Source of the DNA: an uncultured Verrucomicrobia subdivision 3 bacterium
GTDB lineage: Bacteria; Verrucomicrobiota; Verrucomicrobiia; Limisphaerales; UBA11358
Direction of reading: 5' to 3'
Assembly: GCA_903850425.1 (NCBI GenBank)
Contig: CAINLR010000141.1
Coordinates: 109,296-173,295 of the forward strand
DNA length: 64,000 nt
In this document: positions 1 to 8,350 of the stretch, one piece after another
Layout of the letters: every line of letters begins with the position of its first letter
Numbering within the stretch: the first letter of the stretch is position 1
Made by a program: the position numbers and the translations under genes
The notes under the pieces: generated by a model
Told to the model about the DNA's origin: nothing
Databases searched by the model: none
What the model saw: only the letters and a program-made list of their open reading frames with translations

Positions 1-1244
1 GTCAGCCCATTTCGTCCGGGTTTGACATGTGCGGGATCAAACCCCTGGCCATTATCCTGCACGACGACAATCAGCTTCTGTCCCTGCCAATAAATTTTCA
101 ATTGCAACTCGGTGGCCTTGGAATATTTGACCGCGTTGTTCAAGGTTTCCTTGATGGCCATGAGCAGACTGCGCCGGAGCGGCAGATCGAACGTGGCGGC
201 CGACAACTCGGGGTCCACTTCAAAGAGACATTGAATGGGCGTGGCCTTCAAAGCTGTTTGCGCATAGCTGCAAACGTAGGCGGCGAAATCGCGCAGCGTG
301 TCGCGCCGGGGATTCACCGCCCAGAGAATTTCATCCATGCTCGACAACAGCCCGCGCGCCTCCTCACAAATGCGATCCAGTTGCGGGCGCAGCTTGGAGT
401 TGTCCGGCAGATCGCTTTGGGCCACTTCCCCCTGCAACACCAGTTGCGTCATGCGCGACCCGATGTCGTCGTGGATGTCGCGCGCAATCCGGGCGCGTTC
501 CTGCTGCAACAACCACCGTTCTTTCTGGTGCAAGGCCAGTTGCGCCATCAGCCGCAAACTAAAAAGCATGACGCCGCCACAGATCGCCAACAGAGTGATC
601 TGGAACCAGCCGGTCTGCCAGAAGAACAATTTGATCGGCTGCAACGTCGGCATCACGTTGATATTTTGCGGCGTCGTCCAGTAAGGCATGACTCCAAACG
701 CAAACCAAACCTTCGCGGCGGGCCATGACTCGGCTGCCTCCAGCCGTTCTTCCCAGCCGCTGGTCCGCTCGGGAACGATGCGCCAGGTCGCATCGGACCG
801 GACTTGGAGCATTCGACCATCCGCCAATATTATCCGCAGGCCAAACAGCATCCCCGCCGTCGAGGAGGCGTTGAAGGCTCTGACCGCGAGCACATGCCGG
901 CCCGGCGACATGAGCGGCGTCAAATCAAAATCAAATAACTCGCGCCATTCCACGCCGCGCCCCAGTTCGCGGCCATCGAGGAACAGGGTGAATTCGTTGT
1001 CCACGGTCATCAGGAGCCGGGCTTTGGCGACGGGGCTGTCGGCGGGAATTTCAAACGCCCGCCAGAGTTGACAGGTCTGCCGGTCGAACACTTTATCCGC
1101 CCAAATCCAAGCTCCCAGCCCGTTGGTGGGGTTGTCGTATTCTTCCAGTGTATCCAACGAGACTGGCTTGGAGCCGGTCAACGCATTGGTTGCAGCGGCG
1201 ACCACGCCGGGAGCGAGGCTCAAAAGCAGCAGGAGCGGGACCAT
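1..1244 (-). CDS. Sensor histidine kinase with jelly-roll-like sensor domain (3' end cut off by window)
   Basis: This is a partial gene of 414 codons whose end lies outside the window. An N-terminal signal sequence (Leu-rich, residues 1-17) is followed by a domain of about 150 residues (about 45-195) resembling the beta-sandwich module found at the N-terminus of rhamnosidases, with the motif FLDGRELGRG near residue 88. One membrane segment lies at about 212-232. The H-box RDIHDDIGS places the phosphoacceptor at His258 in a HisKA_3/NarX-type dimerisation domain. The N-box KETLNNAVKYS and the G1 box DNGQGFD follow, and the window ends at the G2-like GRNGL. The ATG at 1244 was chosen because it starts the hydrophobic stretch. 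The frame is open further upstream with basic residues, so a TTG start there is possible. It probably senses an extracytoplasmic, perhaps carbohydrate, signal; this is inferred from the fold only. The response regulator is not in the window. Confidence 0.85.
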   Translation of the reverse strand, partial: MVPLLLLLSLAPGVVAAATNALTGSKPVSLDTLEEYDNPTNGLGAWIWADKVFDRQTCQLWRAFEIPADSPVAKARLLMTVDNEFTLFLDGRELGRGVEWRELFDFDLTPLMSPGRHVLAVRAFNASSTAGMLFGLRIILADGRMLQVRSDATWRIVPERTSGWEERLEAAESWPAAKVWFAFGVMPYWTTPQNINVMPTLQPIKLFFWQTGWFQITLLAICGGVMLFSLRLMAQLALHQKERWLLQQERARIARDIHDDIGSRMTQLVLQGEVAQSDLPDNSKLRPQLDRICEEARGLLSSMDEILWAVNPRRDTLRDFAAYVCSYAQTALKATPIQCLFEVDPELSAATFDLPLRRSLLMAIKETLNNAVKYSKATELQLKIYWQGQKLIVVVQDNGQGFDPAHVKPGRNGL

Positions 1245-1419
1245 GGGTCGAATCCAGTCAGCTACCCGCCACCGGTGTCGTCGGTAATGATAAGTCAGTA
1301 ACAGCTTCAAGCAGGGTTTAGTGCGGCCGCATTGGGTGACAAGATAGTCCGGCCCGCCGCCAACGCCAAGCTGGATATGGACGCAGATGCATCCGTGAGC
1401 GCATCCGCCAACTGCCCCT

Positions 1420-1543
1420 GGAGCGCGGCTGTGTTGCAGACCAGCGGCAGCAACTTCGCAACGAAGTGGCCGCTGGAATGGTCCTGACGCCGTCGCGGCT
1501 TTCCAGCGGCTGCGGCTGGTCAAGGACGACACCACCGCGCTCC
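1420..1543. repeat. 124-bp interspersed repeat with inverted ends, upstream of trpE
   Basis: The element begins GGAGCGCGG and ends CCGCGCTCC, a perfect 9-bp inverted terminal repeat. Inside are complementary tracts such as CCAGCGGCAGC and GCGGCTGCGG. It lies in the 369-bp gap between the divergently transcribed kinase and trpE genes (1245-1613), where I see no credible gene. The sequence type matches GGAGCGCGG...CCGCGCTCC repeats that I associate with Verrucomicrobiota genomes. It may affect transcription of trpE, but no promoter motif is obvious. Confidence 0.7.
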
Positions 1544-1613
1544 GTGTCCTTCAGCCGTGGTTTCCTGCGGCTTCCTGCTTTTGTTTTCCGCTGGCTTCGG
1601 CTAAACATGGCGC

Positions 1614-3119
1614 ATGTATTCGCCAACCCTGGATGAATTTTTGAAGTATGCGACGCAGGGAAATTTGATTCCCGTCACGCGCCGCATTCTCGCCGATCTG
1701 GAAACGCCGCTCTCGGCCTACCGGAAAATTCGCGGCCAGGGCGAATCGTTCCTGTTTGAATCCGTCGAAGGTGGCGAACACATCGGGCGCTATTCCTTCG
1801 TCGGCTGCAATCCGCGAGCGGTCATCCGACAAGATGGCCAGCATGTTCAGATGTTCGAGAACGGCCGCGTCACTGAAACCGCGATGGTCGGACGCGACGT
1901 GAAGGACGGCCTCGAAGTCATCGAGCGCGTGATGAAGAAATTTCGCGCCGTGTCGGTGCCGGGCTTGCCGCGCTTCACTGGCGGCGCGATCGGTTTTATC
2001 GGCTACGAATTCATCCACGATGTCGAACCCGTGGTGCCGCGTCCGGCGCATGACGAGTTGAAAACGCCCGTGATGTATTTCCTCGTGGCCGACCAGCTCT
2101 TGATTTTCGACCGCGTGCAGCAGACGATCACCATTCTGGTCAACGCGATTCTCGATGACGCGGAAAGCCCAACCGACGCTTACGAAAATGCCATTGGCGA
2201 AATCGAACGCCTCGTCTCGCTGCTGGAACAACCCAGCGAACATCAGCCCGTGAGCGTGCTTAAAGATATTCCGCCGGTTGCCTTCACGTCTAATCAGACG
2301 AAGGAAAAGTTTTTCGCCAACGTCGAGGCGTCGAAGAAATACATCACCGGCGGCGACATCATTCAGGTCGTCGGTTCGCAGCGGTTTTCCGCGCCCGTCA
2401 CCGCGTCGCCGCTGGATATTTACCGCGCGGTGCGCAACATCAATCCGTCGCCGTATTTATTTTTACTGGAGTTGGACGGCTTTGCGCTCGTCGGCGCGTC
2501 ACCCGAACTGCACGTCCGCTGCGAGGAAGGCAAAGTGGAGATCCGCCCCATCGCCGGCACGCGGCGGCGCGGGAAGAATGAAGACGAAGATGCCGTGCTG
2601 GAAAAGGAGTTGCTCGCCGACCCGAAGGAACGCGCCGAACACGTCATGCTCGTGGACCTCGCGCGCAACGACATCGGCCGCGTGTGCGATTTCGGCAGCG
2701 TGCAGGTGAAGGACTTGATGTTCATCGAGCGCTACAGCCACGTCATGCACATCGTCTCGCAGGTCGAAGGCAAACTTTCCGCCGACAAGACGAATTACGA
2801 TTTGATGCGCGCGACGTTCCCTGCCGGCACCGTCAGCGGCGCGCCGAAGATTCGCGCGATGCAGATCATTTCCGAACTGGAACAAACCACGCGCGGCACC
2901 TACGCGGGCTGCGTCGGTTATTTCTCCTTCAACGGCAACCTCGACACCTGCATTACCATCCGCACGGCGCTCATCAAAGACGGCAAGGCTTACGTCCAGG
3001 CCGGCGGCGGCTGGGTGAACGACTCGACTCCCGAAGGTGAATATCAGGAGACGATCAACAAATCCATGGCCATGCGCAAAGCCATCGCGATGGCGGAGAA
3101 TTTTGCCAGGGTGGATTAA
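1614..3119 (+). CDS. trpE: Anthranilate synthase component I
   Basis: The protein (501 aa, usual length) catalyses chorismate plus glutamine or ammonia to anthranilate, the first step of tryptophan synthesis. The N-terminal domain carries FLFESVEGG at about residues 46-54, the position of the LLES feedback-binding motif. The chorismate-binding domain shows GGDIIQVVGSQRF (246-258), PIAGTRRRG (312-320), the signature ATFPAGTVSGAPKIRA (400-415) and GGGWVNDSTPEGE (464-476). No trpG, trpD or other trp gene is adjacent, so the amidotransferase subunit must be encoded elsewhere. The start follows a second out-of-phase ATG six bases earlier and has no clear Shine-Dalgarno sequence. The stop codon runs directly into an inverted repeat. 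Confidence 0.97.
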   Translation: MYSPTLDEFLKYATQGNLIPVTRRILADLETPLSAYRKIRGQGESFLFESVEGGEHIGRYSFVGCNPRAVIRQDGQHVQMFENGRVTETAMVGRDVKDGLEVIERVMKKFRAVSVPGLPRFTGGAIGFIGYEFIHDVEPVVPRPAHDELKTPVMYFLVADQLLIFDRVQQTITILVNAILDDAESPTDAYENAIGEIERLVSLLEQPSEHQPVSVLKDIPPVAFTSNQTKEKFFANVEASKKYITGGDIIQVVGSQRFSAPVTASPLDIYRAVRNINPSPYLFLLELDGFALVGASPELHVRCEEGKVEIRPIAGTRRRGKNEDEDAVLEKELLADPKERAEHVMLVDLARNDIGRVCDFGSVQVKDLMFIERYSHVMHIVSQVEGKLSADKTNYDLMRATFPAGTVSGAPKIRAMQIISELEQTTRGTYAGCVGYFSFNGNLDTCITIRTALIKDGKAYVQAGGGWVNDSTPEGEYQETINKSMAMRKAIAMAENFARVD

Positions 3120-3192
3120 CCGCGAACCATGCGAAATACGCGAACGGGATAGGCAAATTCTTTTCGCGTATTTTGCGTATTTCGCGGTTCAC
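3118..3192. repeat. Inverted repeat of the 'AACCGCGAA...ACGCGAA' type after trpE
   Basis: Left arm: AACCGCGAACCATGCGAAAT followed by ACGCGAA. Right arm: TTCGCGTATTTTGCGTATTT followed by CGCGGTT. The two are near-complementary around a short loop and can form a long stem. The element begins inside the trpE stop codon. It could act as a 3' stabiliser or terminator, but there is no U-tract. Confidence 0.7.
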
Positions 3193-3200
3193 AAAGAATT

Positions 3201-3359
3201 GTGGAAGCCAAGCCAACTTATTCCGTCAATGAAAGCGCAGACTGTGAGGAGTGCGGTCAGTTTGACGCGCTGGAAATCGCCGGACGCCAGCTTTGCACTG
3301 ATTGCGTGACGCTGGCCGGTGCCAGTTGTGGCGGTTCCAAGACGGACAAAGGTTGTTGA
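3201..3359 (+). CDS. Small Cys-rich zinc-ribbon-like protein, 52 aa
   Basis: The short frame starts at GTG 3201 and encodes a 52-residue protein with paired cysteines: CEEC at 15-18, CTDC at 32-35, and further Cys at 43 and 52. Two CxxC knuckles 14 residues apart suggest a single bound metal. The body also has the pattern ECGQF...EIAGRQLC, which resembles small unannotated proteins I recall from Verrucomicrobiota. No ATG is available in this frame, and the GTG has only a weak upstream AAAGAA. It lies between the trpE repeat and nfeD, on the same strand. Function unknown; a metal-binding or thiol-redox role is inference. Confidence 0.6.
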   Translation: MEAKPTYSVNESADCEECGQFDALEIAGRQLCTDCVTLAGASCGGSKTDKGC

Positions 3360-3416
3360 ATAAGTTTCATTTGCAGAAGTGGCGGCTTTTGTTAGGTTGG
3401 AAGCGAAAGGAAATTT

Positions 3417-4691
3417 ATGCGTCACTGGCGTTTCATCGCGGTGTTCGGAATCTTCTTCAGCGTGGCGGTCCACGCTGCGCAAGTCGGGCTGATTAAAATC
3501 AACGGGGCCATCGGCCCAGCCACGGCCAGCTACATCGCCCGCGCGCTTGACGCGGCGACGGTCCAAGGCCACGAATGCCTCATCATCCAACTCGACACGC
3601 CGGGCGGATTGGTGGATTCCGCGTCGCAGATCGTCGAGAAATTCTACGCCGCCAAAATTCCCACCGTGGTTTATGTCGCCCCGGCCCCGGCGCGGGCCGG
3701 CAGCGCGGGCGTGTTCATCACCATGGCGGCCGACGTGGCGGTGATGGCGCCGCACACCCGCATCGGCGCGGCGCATCCCGTGGAACTGGGCGCGAGTGGC
3801 GAGGTGGAAAAAACCGACGACGTGATGAAGAAGAAAATGGAGAACGACACCGCCAGTTTTGCCAAGTCCATTGCGCAAAAACGCAATCGCAACGAAGACT
3901 GGGCGCGCGCAGCCGTCTTGGAAAGCGCTTCAATCACCGCCGAGGAAGCGCTGAGCAAGAACGTCATTGATTTCCTAGCCGGGGACATGCCGGACCTGCT
4001 CAAGCAATTGGACGGACGCAAATTCAACGGCAAAGCCCTCCAGACCGCGGCGGCGAAAGTGGTTAAAATCCCCATGAACCCGTTCGAGAACTTTTCCCAA
4101 TTATTCCTGCGGCCGGAAGTGATGTTCATCCTGATGCTGATGGTGATTTACGGCATCATGGGCGAGTTGAGCAGCCCGGGCGCGATTTTGCCGGGCGTGG
4201 TCGGGGCGATCGCGCTGATTCTGGTGCTCTACATGTCGGCGATCCTGCCGGTGAACATCACTGGGCTGGTGCTCATCGGGCTGGCCATCGTGTTGTTCAT
4301 GGCGGATATTTACGCCACGACGCATGGCGTGTTGACGGCGGGCGGCATCGTGACTTTTTTCCTGGGGGCGATGATGTTGTTCAGCCAGGCCGGACCGGGC
4401 TTTGGCTTGTCGTTGCGCTGGATCATTCCGGCGACGGCGGTCACGGCGCTGTTTTTCATCTTCGTCGTCGGCAAGGGTCTGGGCGCGCAATTCAAGCCCG
4501 CTCAAACCGGCAAGGAATCCATGCTGGGAAAATCGGCGAATGCCTTTTCGCGCATTGACTCGGCTGGCGGCAAGGTGTTTATCGAGGGCGAGACGTGGAA
4601 TGCCACCAGTGCCACGCCCGTCGAAGCCGGGCAGCCGATTGAAATCACCGGCATCACCGGACTGACTCTGCAAGTTAAACCAAAAACCTAA
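3417..4691 (+). CDS. nfeD: NfeD family membrane serine protease (long form)
   Basis: The protein (424 aa) has a signal sequence (1-20) and then a ClpP/SppA-like protease domain with [11 protein letters not shown] (59-69) and the serine motif ARAGSAGVF, giving the likely nucleophile Ser96. About four membrane helices follow (about 225-345), and a C-terminal OB-fold NfeD domain occupies roughly 365-424. The full-length domain order is the 'long' NfeD type, which cleaves or regulates partner SPFH proteins. It is followed 14 nt later by a slipin gene, the classic partner. A clear AAAGGAAA ribosome-binding site precedes the ATG. A weak promoter-like pair (TTGCAG 3371, TAGGTT 3393, 16-nt spacer) lies upstream. 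Confidence 0.93.
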   Translation: MRHWRFIAVFGIFFSVAVHAAQVGLIKINGAIGPATASYIARALDAATVQGHECLIIQLDTPGGLVDSASQIVEKFYAAKIPTVVYVAPAPARAGSAGVFITMAADVAVMAPHTRIGAAHPVELGASGEVEKTDDVMKKKMENDTASFAKSIAQKRNRNEDWARAAVLESASITAEEALSKNVIDFLAGDMPDLLKQLDGRKFNGKALQTAAAKVVKIPMNPFENFSQLFLRPEVMFILMLMVIYGIMGELSSPGAILPGVVGAIALILVLYMSAILPVNITGLVLIGLAIVLFMADIYATTHGVLTAGGIVTFFLGAMMLFSQAGPGFGLSLRWIIPATAVTALFFIFVVGKGLGAQFKPAQTGKESMLGKSANAFSRIDSAGGKVFIEGETWNATSATPVEAGQPIEITGITGLTLQVKPKT

Positions 4692-4705
4692 AACCCGAAA
4701 AAATT

Positions 4706-5482
4706 ATGGAAACACTCTTCAACTTGGCACTGCGCTCCGGCCTCGGGCCGATCGGCATCATCCTCATTGTGCTGGCGATCTTCATTTTGCCGCAAGCCAT
4801 CCGCATTCTGCGCGAATACGAGCGCGGCGTGATTTTCCGGCTCGGCAAATTGCAGGGCGCGAAAGGGCCGGGGCTGATTTTCCTTTGGCCATTCATTGAC
4901 AAGATGGTGAAGATGGATTTGCGCGTGGTGACCATTGACGTGCCCAAGCAGGAGATCATGACCAAGGACAACGTGCCCGCCACGGTGGACGCGGTGATGT
5001 ATTTCCGCGTCGTGGATCCAAACGCGGCCGTGGTGAAGGTGGAGAATTTCTGGAAGGCGACCTCGCTCATCGGACAGACGACTTTGCGCAGTGTGCTCGG
5101 CCAGTCGGCGCTGGATGAATTGCTGTCGCAGCGCGACGTCATCAACCTGAAATTGCAGGAGATCATTGACAAGCAAACCGAGCCGTGGGGCATCAAGGTC
5201 ACGTCGGTCGAGGTGAAGGAAGTGTCGCTGCCCGACAGCATGAAGCGCGCGATGGCCAAGCAGGCCGAGGCCGAACGCGAACGGCGCGCCAAAGTCGTGA
5301 ATGCGGAAGGCGAATTCCAAGCCGCCGAAAAAATGGTGCAGGCCGCCGCGCTGATCGCCAGGGAGCCGATTGCGCTGCAACTGCGCTATCTCCAGACCAT
5401 GCGCGAAATGGCGAGCGAACACAACACGACGACGTTCCTGCCGCTGCCGATAGATTTGTTCAGCGCGTTTTTGAAGAAGTAA
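4706..5482 (+). CDS. Slipin/stomatin-like SPFH protein
   Basis: At 258 aa it has the usual length for prokaryotic slipins. A membrane-inserted hydrophobic segment (about 12-32) is followed by the SPFH domain starting [21 protein letters not shown] (about 36-56), then an Ala/Glu-rich coiled coil (about 180-225, with [13 protein letters not shown]). It probably scaffolds membrane microdomains and is the substrate or partner of the NfeD protease encoded just upstream. The C-terminal [11 protein letters not shown] resembles the conserved hydrophobic tail of stomatins that oligomerises them. It starts 14 nt after nfeD and is clearly co-transcribed. Confidence 0.95.
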   Translation: METLFNLALRSGLGPIGIILIVLAIFILPQAIRILREYERGVIFRLGKLQGAKGPGLIFLWPFIDKMVKMDLRVVTIDVPKQEIMTKDNVPATVDAVMYFRVVDPNAAVVKVENFWKATSLIGQTTLRSVLGQSALDELLSQRDVINLKLQEIIDKQTEPWGIKVTSVEVKEVSLPDSMKRAMAKQAEAERERRAKVVNAEGEFQAAEKMVQAAALIAREPIALQLRYLQTMREMASEHNTTTFLPLPIDLFSAFLKK

Positions 5483-5494
5483 ATTGAGGTCTAG

Positions 5495-5878
5495 ATGGGC
5501 ATTGAGTTTCAAAAACGACTTGCAGTGGCGCTCGGTGTAATTTGCATAACGCTGCTCATATTGATTGGATGGCTGTTTTGGAATTATGGCTCGCTTCAAA
5601 TTCAAGTCGCTTTCGCTAGTGAACAAACTCGAATTATTGAAGAAATGCGTCTGAAGGCGCTACAGTCCAGCGTGGCCGATGCAGCGGGATATTTACAGTC
5701 AGTTGTGAATTATTACCCGACGGGGACCAAGCAGTTGACCGGCTCTCGCCTCGACCGAATTGTTGAACACGATCGAAAACAATCCGCAGACGACATTGTT
5801 AATTATCTGCGGAACAAGACCGGAGAAAATTTGGGGGAGAATCCGGAAATTTGGATTGAAAAGTATGCCGCCAAATAG
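5495..5878 (+). CDS. Unknown single-pass membrane protein
   Basis: The protein is 127 aa. One hydrophobic helix lies near the N-terminus (about 9-30, ALGVICITLLILIGWLFW) and the rest is a soluble domain with a helix-rich segment. I do not recognise a family. It lies 12 nt after the slipin gene and 24 nt before a TPR membrane protein, so it belongs to the nfeD operon. It has lower GC and more AT-rich codons than its neighbours, which may indicate later acquisition. Confidence 0.7.
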   Translation: MGIEFQKRLAVALGVICITLLILIGWLFWNYGSLQIQVAFASEQTRIIEEMRLKALQSSVADAAGYLQSVVNYYPTGTKQLTGSRLDRIVEHDRKQSADDIVNYLRNKTGENLGENPEIWIEKYAAK

Positions 5879-5902
5879 TGGCATTTTGTTTTTGGCGGTT
5901 GT

Positions 5903-6946
5903 GTGATCATTTTTCTAAACATCAGCGTGCTGGCGCTCGTAGCAGGCGGAACGTGGTGGCTGACCGGCTTTGATAAAACGGCGGGCGGTGAAAGCAAGCG
6001 GACGCATTACCTCTCACGCGTCATCCGTTGCGTCGCCATCGTTTGGCTCGCAGGAGTTTGTCTCTGGTTCATCGAGTCGCCCAGCACCGGGCTGGGCGGC
6101 ATTCCGTTGCTGATGATTTTGCCGCCGTCGCTGGCCTTACTGTTGCGCAGCAGTATCGCAGAACTGTTTACGCACGGTTTCCTCCGGCTGGTGGATCCAA
6201 ATTTGCACGACACTCGCCCGCTCGATCCTGGCAAAAGCCGACGTTACATGGACACCATCGCGCACCTGATTCAAAACGGGCGGCGCGATGACGCCATCAA
6301 GTTGTGTGAGGAACTCAAATCATCCGGCGAAGTGGAGCCTTCGACGCTGGAAATGACGCTGGATTTTCTGGGTGTGAAACAGGATCGGACTGCGATTCCC
6401 AAACCGCTGGCGGAGGCGGCGCGGCTGCGGGCCGAGGGGAAAGCTGCTGAGGCGGAGCCGTTGTTGAAGTCGCTGCTCGTGAAAAACCCGGCGGACACCG
6501 GCGCGGCGCTGATGCTGGTGCGGCTTTATGCCCAGGACTTGCGCCAACCGGCCAAGGCGCATGCAGTGTTGCGGGCGCTGGAAAAGCAGCCGAAGATTCC
6601 CGCCAGCCATATCGAGTTTGCGCGCCGCTCCATTGCCGAATGGAGCCGCCCGAAACTGGAGAAGATTGTGACCTCGGCGCGAATTGAATCCGTAGATGAG
6701 TTGCTGGCGGGAGGTTTTTACGGCACGGCAATTGAAAGGCTGGAAGCACAGACCGCCGCGCAGCCGGCGGATTTTGCGGCGTGGCTGAAACTGGCCGAGG
6801 CGCAGGGCCGGTATGCCGGCAATCTGCCTCGCGCCGAAAAAATAATGCGCCAGATCGAGGCCAACCCCACTTTTAGCCCGGCGCAAATTCAACTGGCGAA
6901 ATCCAAACTCAAAGCATGGCGGGAGACCACGATTCATGGTAATTAA
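5903..6946 (+). CDS. Membrane protein with C-terminal TPR-like repeats
   Basis: The protein is 347 aa from a GTG start. Three hydrophobic segments lie in the first 95 residues (about 3-20, 42-58, 68-85). A cytoplasmic or periplasmic helical-repeat region follows, with TPR-like units such as GRRDDAIKLCEEL, GKAAEAEPLLKSLLVKNPADT and GFYGTAIERLEAQTAAQPAD. TPR arrays mediate protein contacts, so a scaffold role in the nfeD-slipin membrane complex is plausible but inferred. It ends 15 nt before an FmdB-type gene. Confidence 0.8.
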   Translation: MIIFLNISVLALVAGGTWWLTGFDKTAGGESKRTHYLSRVIRCVAIVWLAGVCLWFIESPSTGLGGIPLLMILPPSLALLLRSSIAELFTHGFLRLVDPNLHDTRPLDPGKSRRYMDTIAHLIQNGRRDDAIKLCEELKSSGEVEPSTLEMTLDFLGVKQDRTAIPKPLAEAARLRAEGKAAEAEPLLKSLLVKNPADTGAALMLVRLYAQDLRQPAKAHAVLRALEKQPKIPASHIEFARRSIAEWSRPKLEKIVTSARIESVDELLAGGFYGTAIERLEAQTAAQPADFAAWLKLAEAQGRYAGNLPRAEKIMRQIEANPTFSPAQIQLAKSKLKAWRETTIHGN

Positions 6947-6961
6947 TTGGCATCGAATTTT

Positions 6962-7207
6962 ATGCCTCTTTACGAATACGAACTCTGCGCAGGCGACTGC
7001 AAGATCTGCGGCGGGAAATTCACTCTGAACCGGCCGCTGTCCGCGCCGCCGCTAACGAAATGCCCCGCGTGCAAAAAGCCGGTGCAAAAAGTGTTTTCCG
7101 CCTTCAGCACGCCGCACAAGCTCAAGCCGCTGTCCGTCTCGGATGCCAAGAAATCCGGGTTCCAGGTCTATAAACGGCTCGGCAAAGGCGAATACGAAAA
7201 GCAATGA
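6962..7207 (+). CDS. FmdB-family zinc-ribbon protein
   Basis: The protein (81 aa) begins MPLYEYEL, the FmdB/CxxC_CxxC_SSSS family signature, with Cys at 9, 13, 16 and a CPAC pair at 34-37, followed by KKPVQKVFSAFSTP. The ATG at 6962 was preferred to an upstream TTG at 6947 because the family begins exactly here. FmdB proteins are small regulators of uncertain mechanism. It closes the nfeD-slipin operon. A second family member occurs at 29688. Confidence 0.9.
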   Translation: MPLYEYELCAGDCKICGGKFTLNRPLSAPPLTKCPACKKPVQKVFSAFSTPHKLKPLSVSDAKKSGFQVYKRLGKGEYEKQ

Positions 7208-7330
7208 TGGGATGTCAGATGCTAGCATCCAATGCCCGCGCTGCGATATCATCAACCCGCAACTTCCCCGAACTAGTTTTGAATTCATTTTGACGGGGAT
7301 TGTCCATTGCTCTAGCGTATAGATCTGAAG

Positions 7331-8344
7331 ATGAATTTTTGGCCGTCCAACTGGTTCGCTCCCCTCGCCCTCGGCGCGGTGCTGGCCACCGCCTGTTCGG
7401 CGTCGGCGCAGCAGACGATCCAGTTTTCCAAGCCGACGGAGAACGCGGAGGAAAAGGCGAATTCGTTCATGATGGAACCGTCGTCGAAACTGCAAGGCCG
7501 GGCCAGTCAATATAACGCGCCGAAGCCGCTTTTTGATTTAACTCCGGAAGATCCGGTTCTGCCGCCGCCCCAGTTGCCGCCAGCTTTATCCAAGTCGTTG
7601 AAAGATGATTTGAACAAGCGGAAATACTGGACACTGATGACGCCGGAAGAAATTATCGGGCGGACGACGCCGGAAAAAATCCTCGGGCTGCCCGACCCGA
7701 CGGGCGATGACGAACGCACGCCGGAAGAACGCTTTCTGCGAAACCGACATCAGGCGGCCGCGTTTTCGGCCACGAATGCCGCGCATCGTTTGGATGCGGC
7801 GCGGTGGCGCAATGAGGCCAGTCCCTTCGCCCTCCGCGATGCCCGCGAGGGGGGTGACGAGTTTTCCAAGCCGGACGCGCGGACGGAACTCGGTTCCCGA
7901 AAATATTTCGACCGGCTGGTCACCGCGCCTGGCGACTCGCCTTTTGGTGGCAGTCAAAATGCCGATTCCGCCTGGTCCAGCGCGTTTGCGCAGCCCGCGC
8001 CGCTGCCGAAGCCCAACTTGGAACAGATTGCGGCCAGGGAACGATTCCGCGCGATGATGGAGCCGAGTGCGCCGCCGGAAAAACCGACGACTCCAACACG
8101 TTTTGCCCCCGCCTTGACGCCGGCGTCGAATCCCGATCTGCCAGCGGCACCGCTGTTCAATCCGCTGGGTAGATCTTACGCGCCGCTGCAAAGCGGGATC
8201 AGCCGGCCAGCGGGGATTACCCCGCTGCCCACGCTCACGGGTCCCAATCTGCCACCCACTACGCCAAAAAAATCCCTGGTGGATTTGCCGCCGTGGCTCT
8301 CGGATGGCCCGCAACCGTTCGGCAGCCAGACGCGACGGTTTTAA
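7331..8344 (+). CDS. Secreted Pro-rich low-complexity protein, unknown function
   Basis: The protein (337 aa) has an N-terminal signal sequence (about 1-27, cleavage near SASAQQ). The mature part is rich in Pro, Ala, Arg and Ser with no folded domain I can name. Segments such as LPPPQLPPAL, TPEEIIGRTTPEKIL and APLPKPNLEQIAARE suggest a largely disordered periplasmic or surface protein. It converges with the pilB gene, with only 6 nt between the stop codons. No clear promoter is visible in the 123-bp upstream gap; a TTGACG at 7290 lacks a well-spaced -10 box. Confidence 0.75.
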   Translation: MNFWPSNWFAPLALGAVLATACSASAQQTIQFSKPTENAEEKANSFMMEPSSKLQGRASQYNAPKPLFDLTPEDPVLPPPQLPPALSKSLKDDLNKRKYWTLMTPEEIIGRTTPEKILGLPDPTGDDERTPEERFLRNRHQAAAFSATNAAHRLDAARWRNEASPFALRDAREGGDEFSKPDARTELGSRKYFDRLVTAPGDSPFGGSQNADSAWSSAFAQPAPLPKPNLEQIAARERFRAMMEPSAPPEKPTTPTRFAPALTPASNPDLPAAPLFNPLGRSYAPLQSGISRPAGITPLPTLTGPNLPPTTPKKSLVDLPPWLSDGPQPFGSQTRRF

Positions 8345-8350
8345 CGCGGG

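Noticed and set aside
27-1301. Three plus-strand frames over the left edge
   Set aside because: They are shadows of the minus-strand histidine kinase; their translations show no family motif, whereas the reverse strand gives H-, N- and G-boxes in one frame.
1318-1626. Minus-strand frame upstream of trpE
   Set aside because: Consists largely of the inverted repeat 1420-1543 and overlaps the trpE start.
7290-7323. Promoter before the Pro-rich secreted protein
   Set aside because: TTGACG at 7290 has no -10 box at the right distance; the best TATAGA is 22 nt away.
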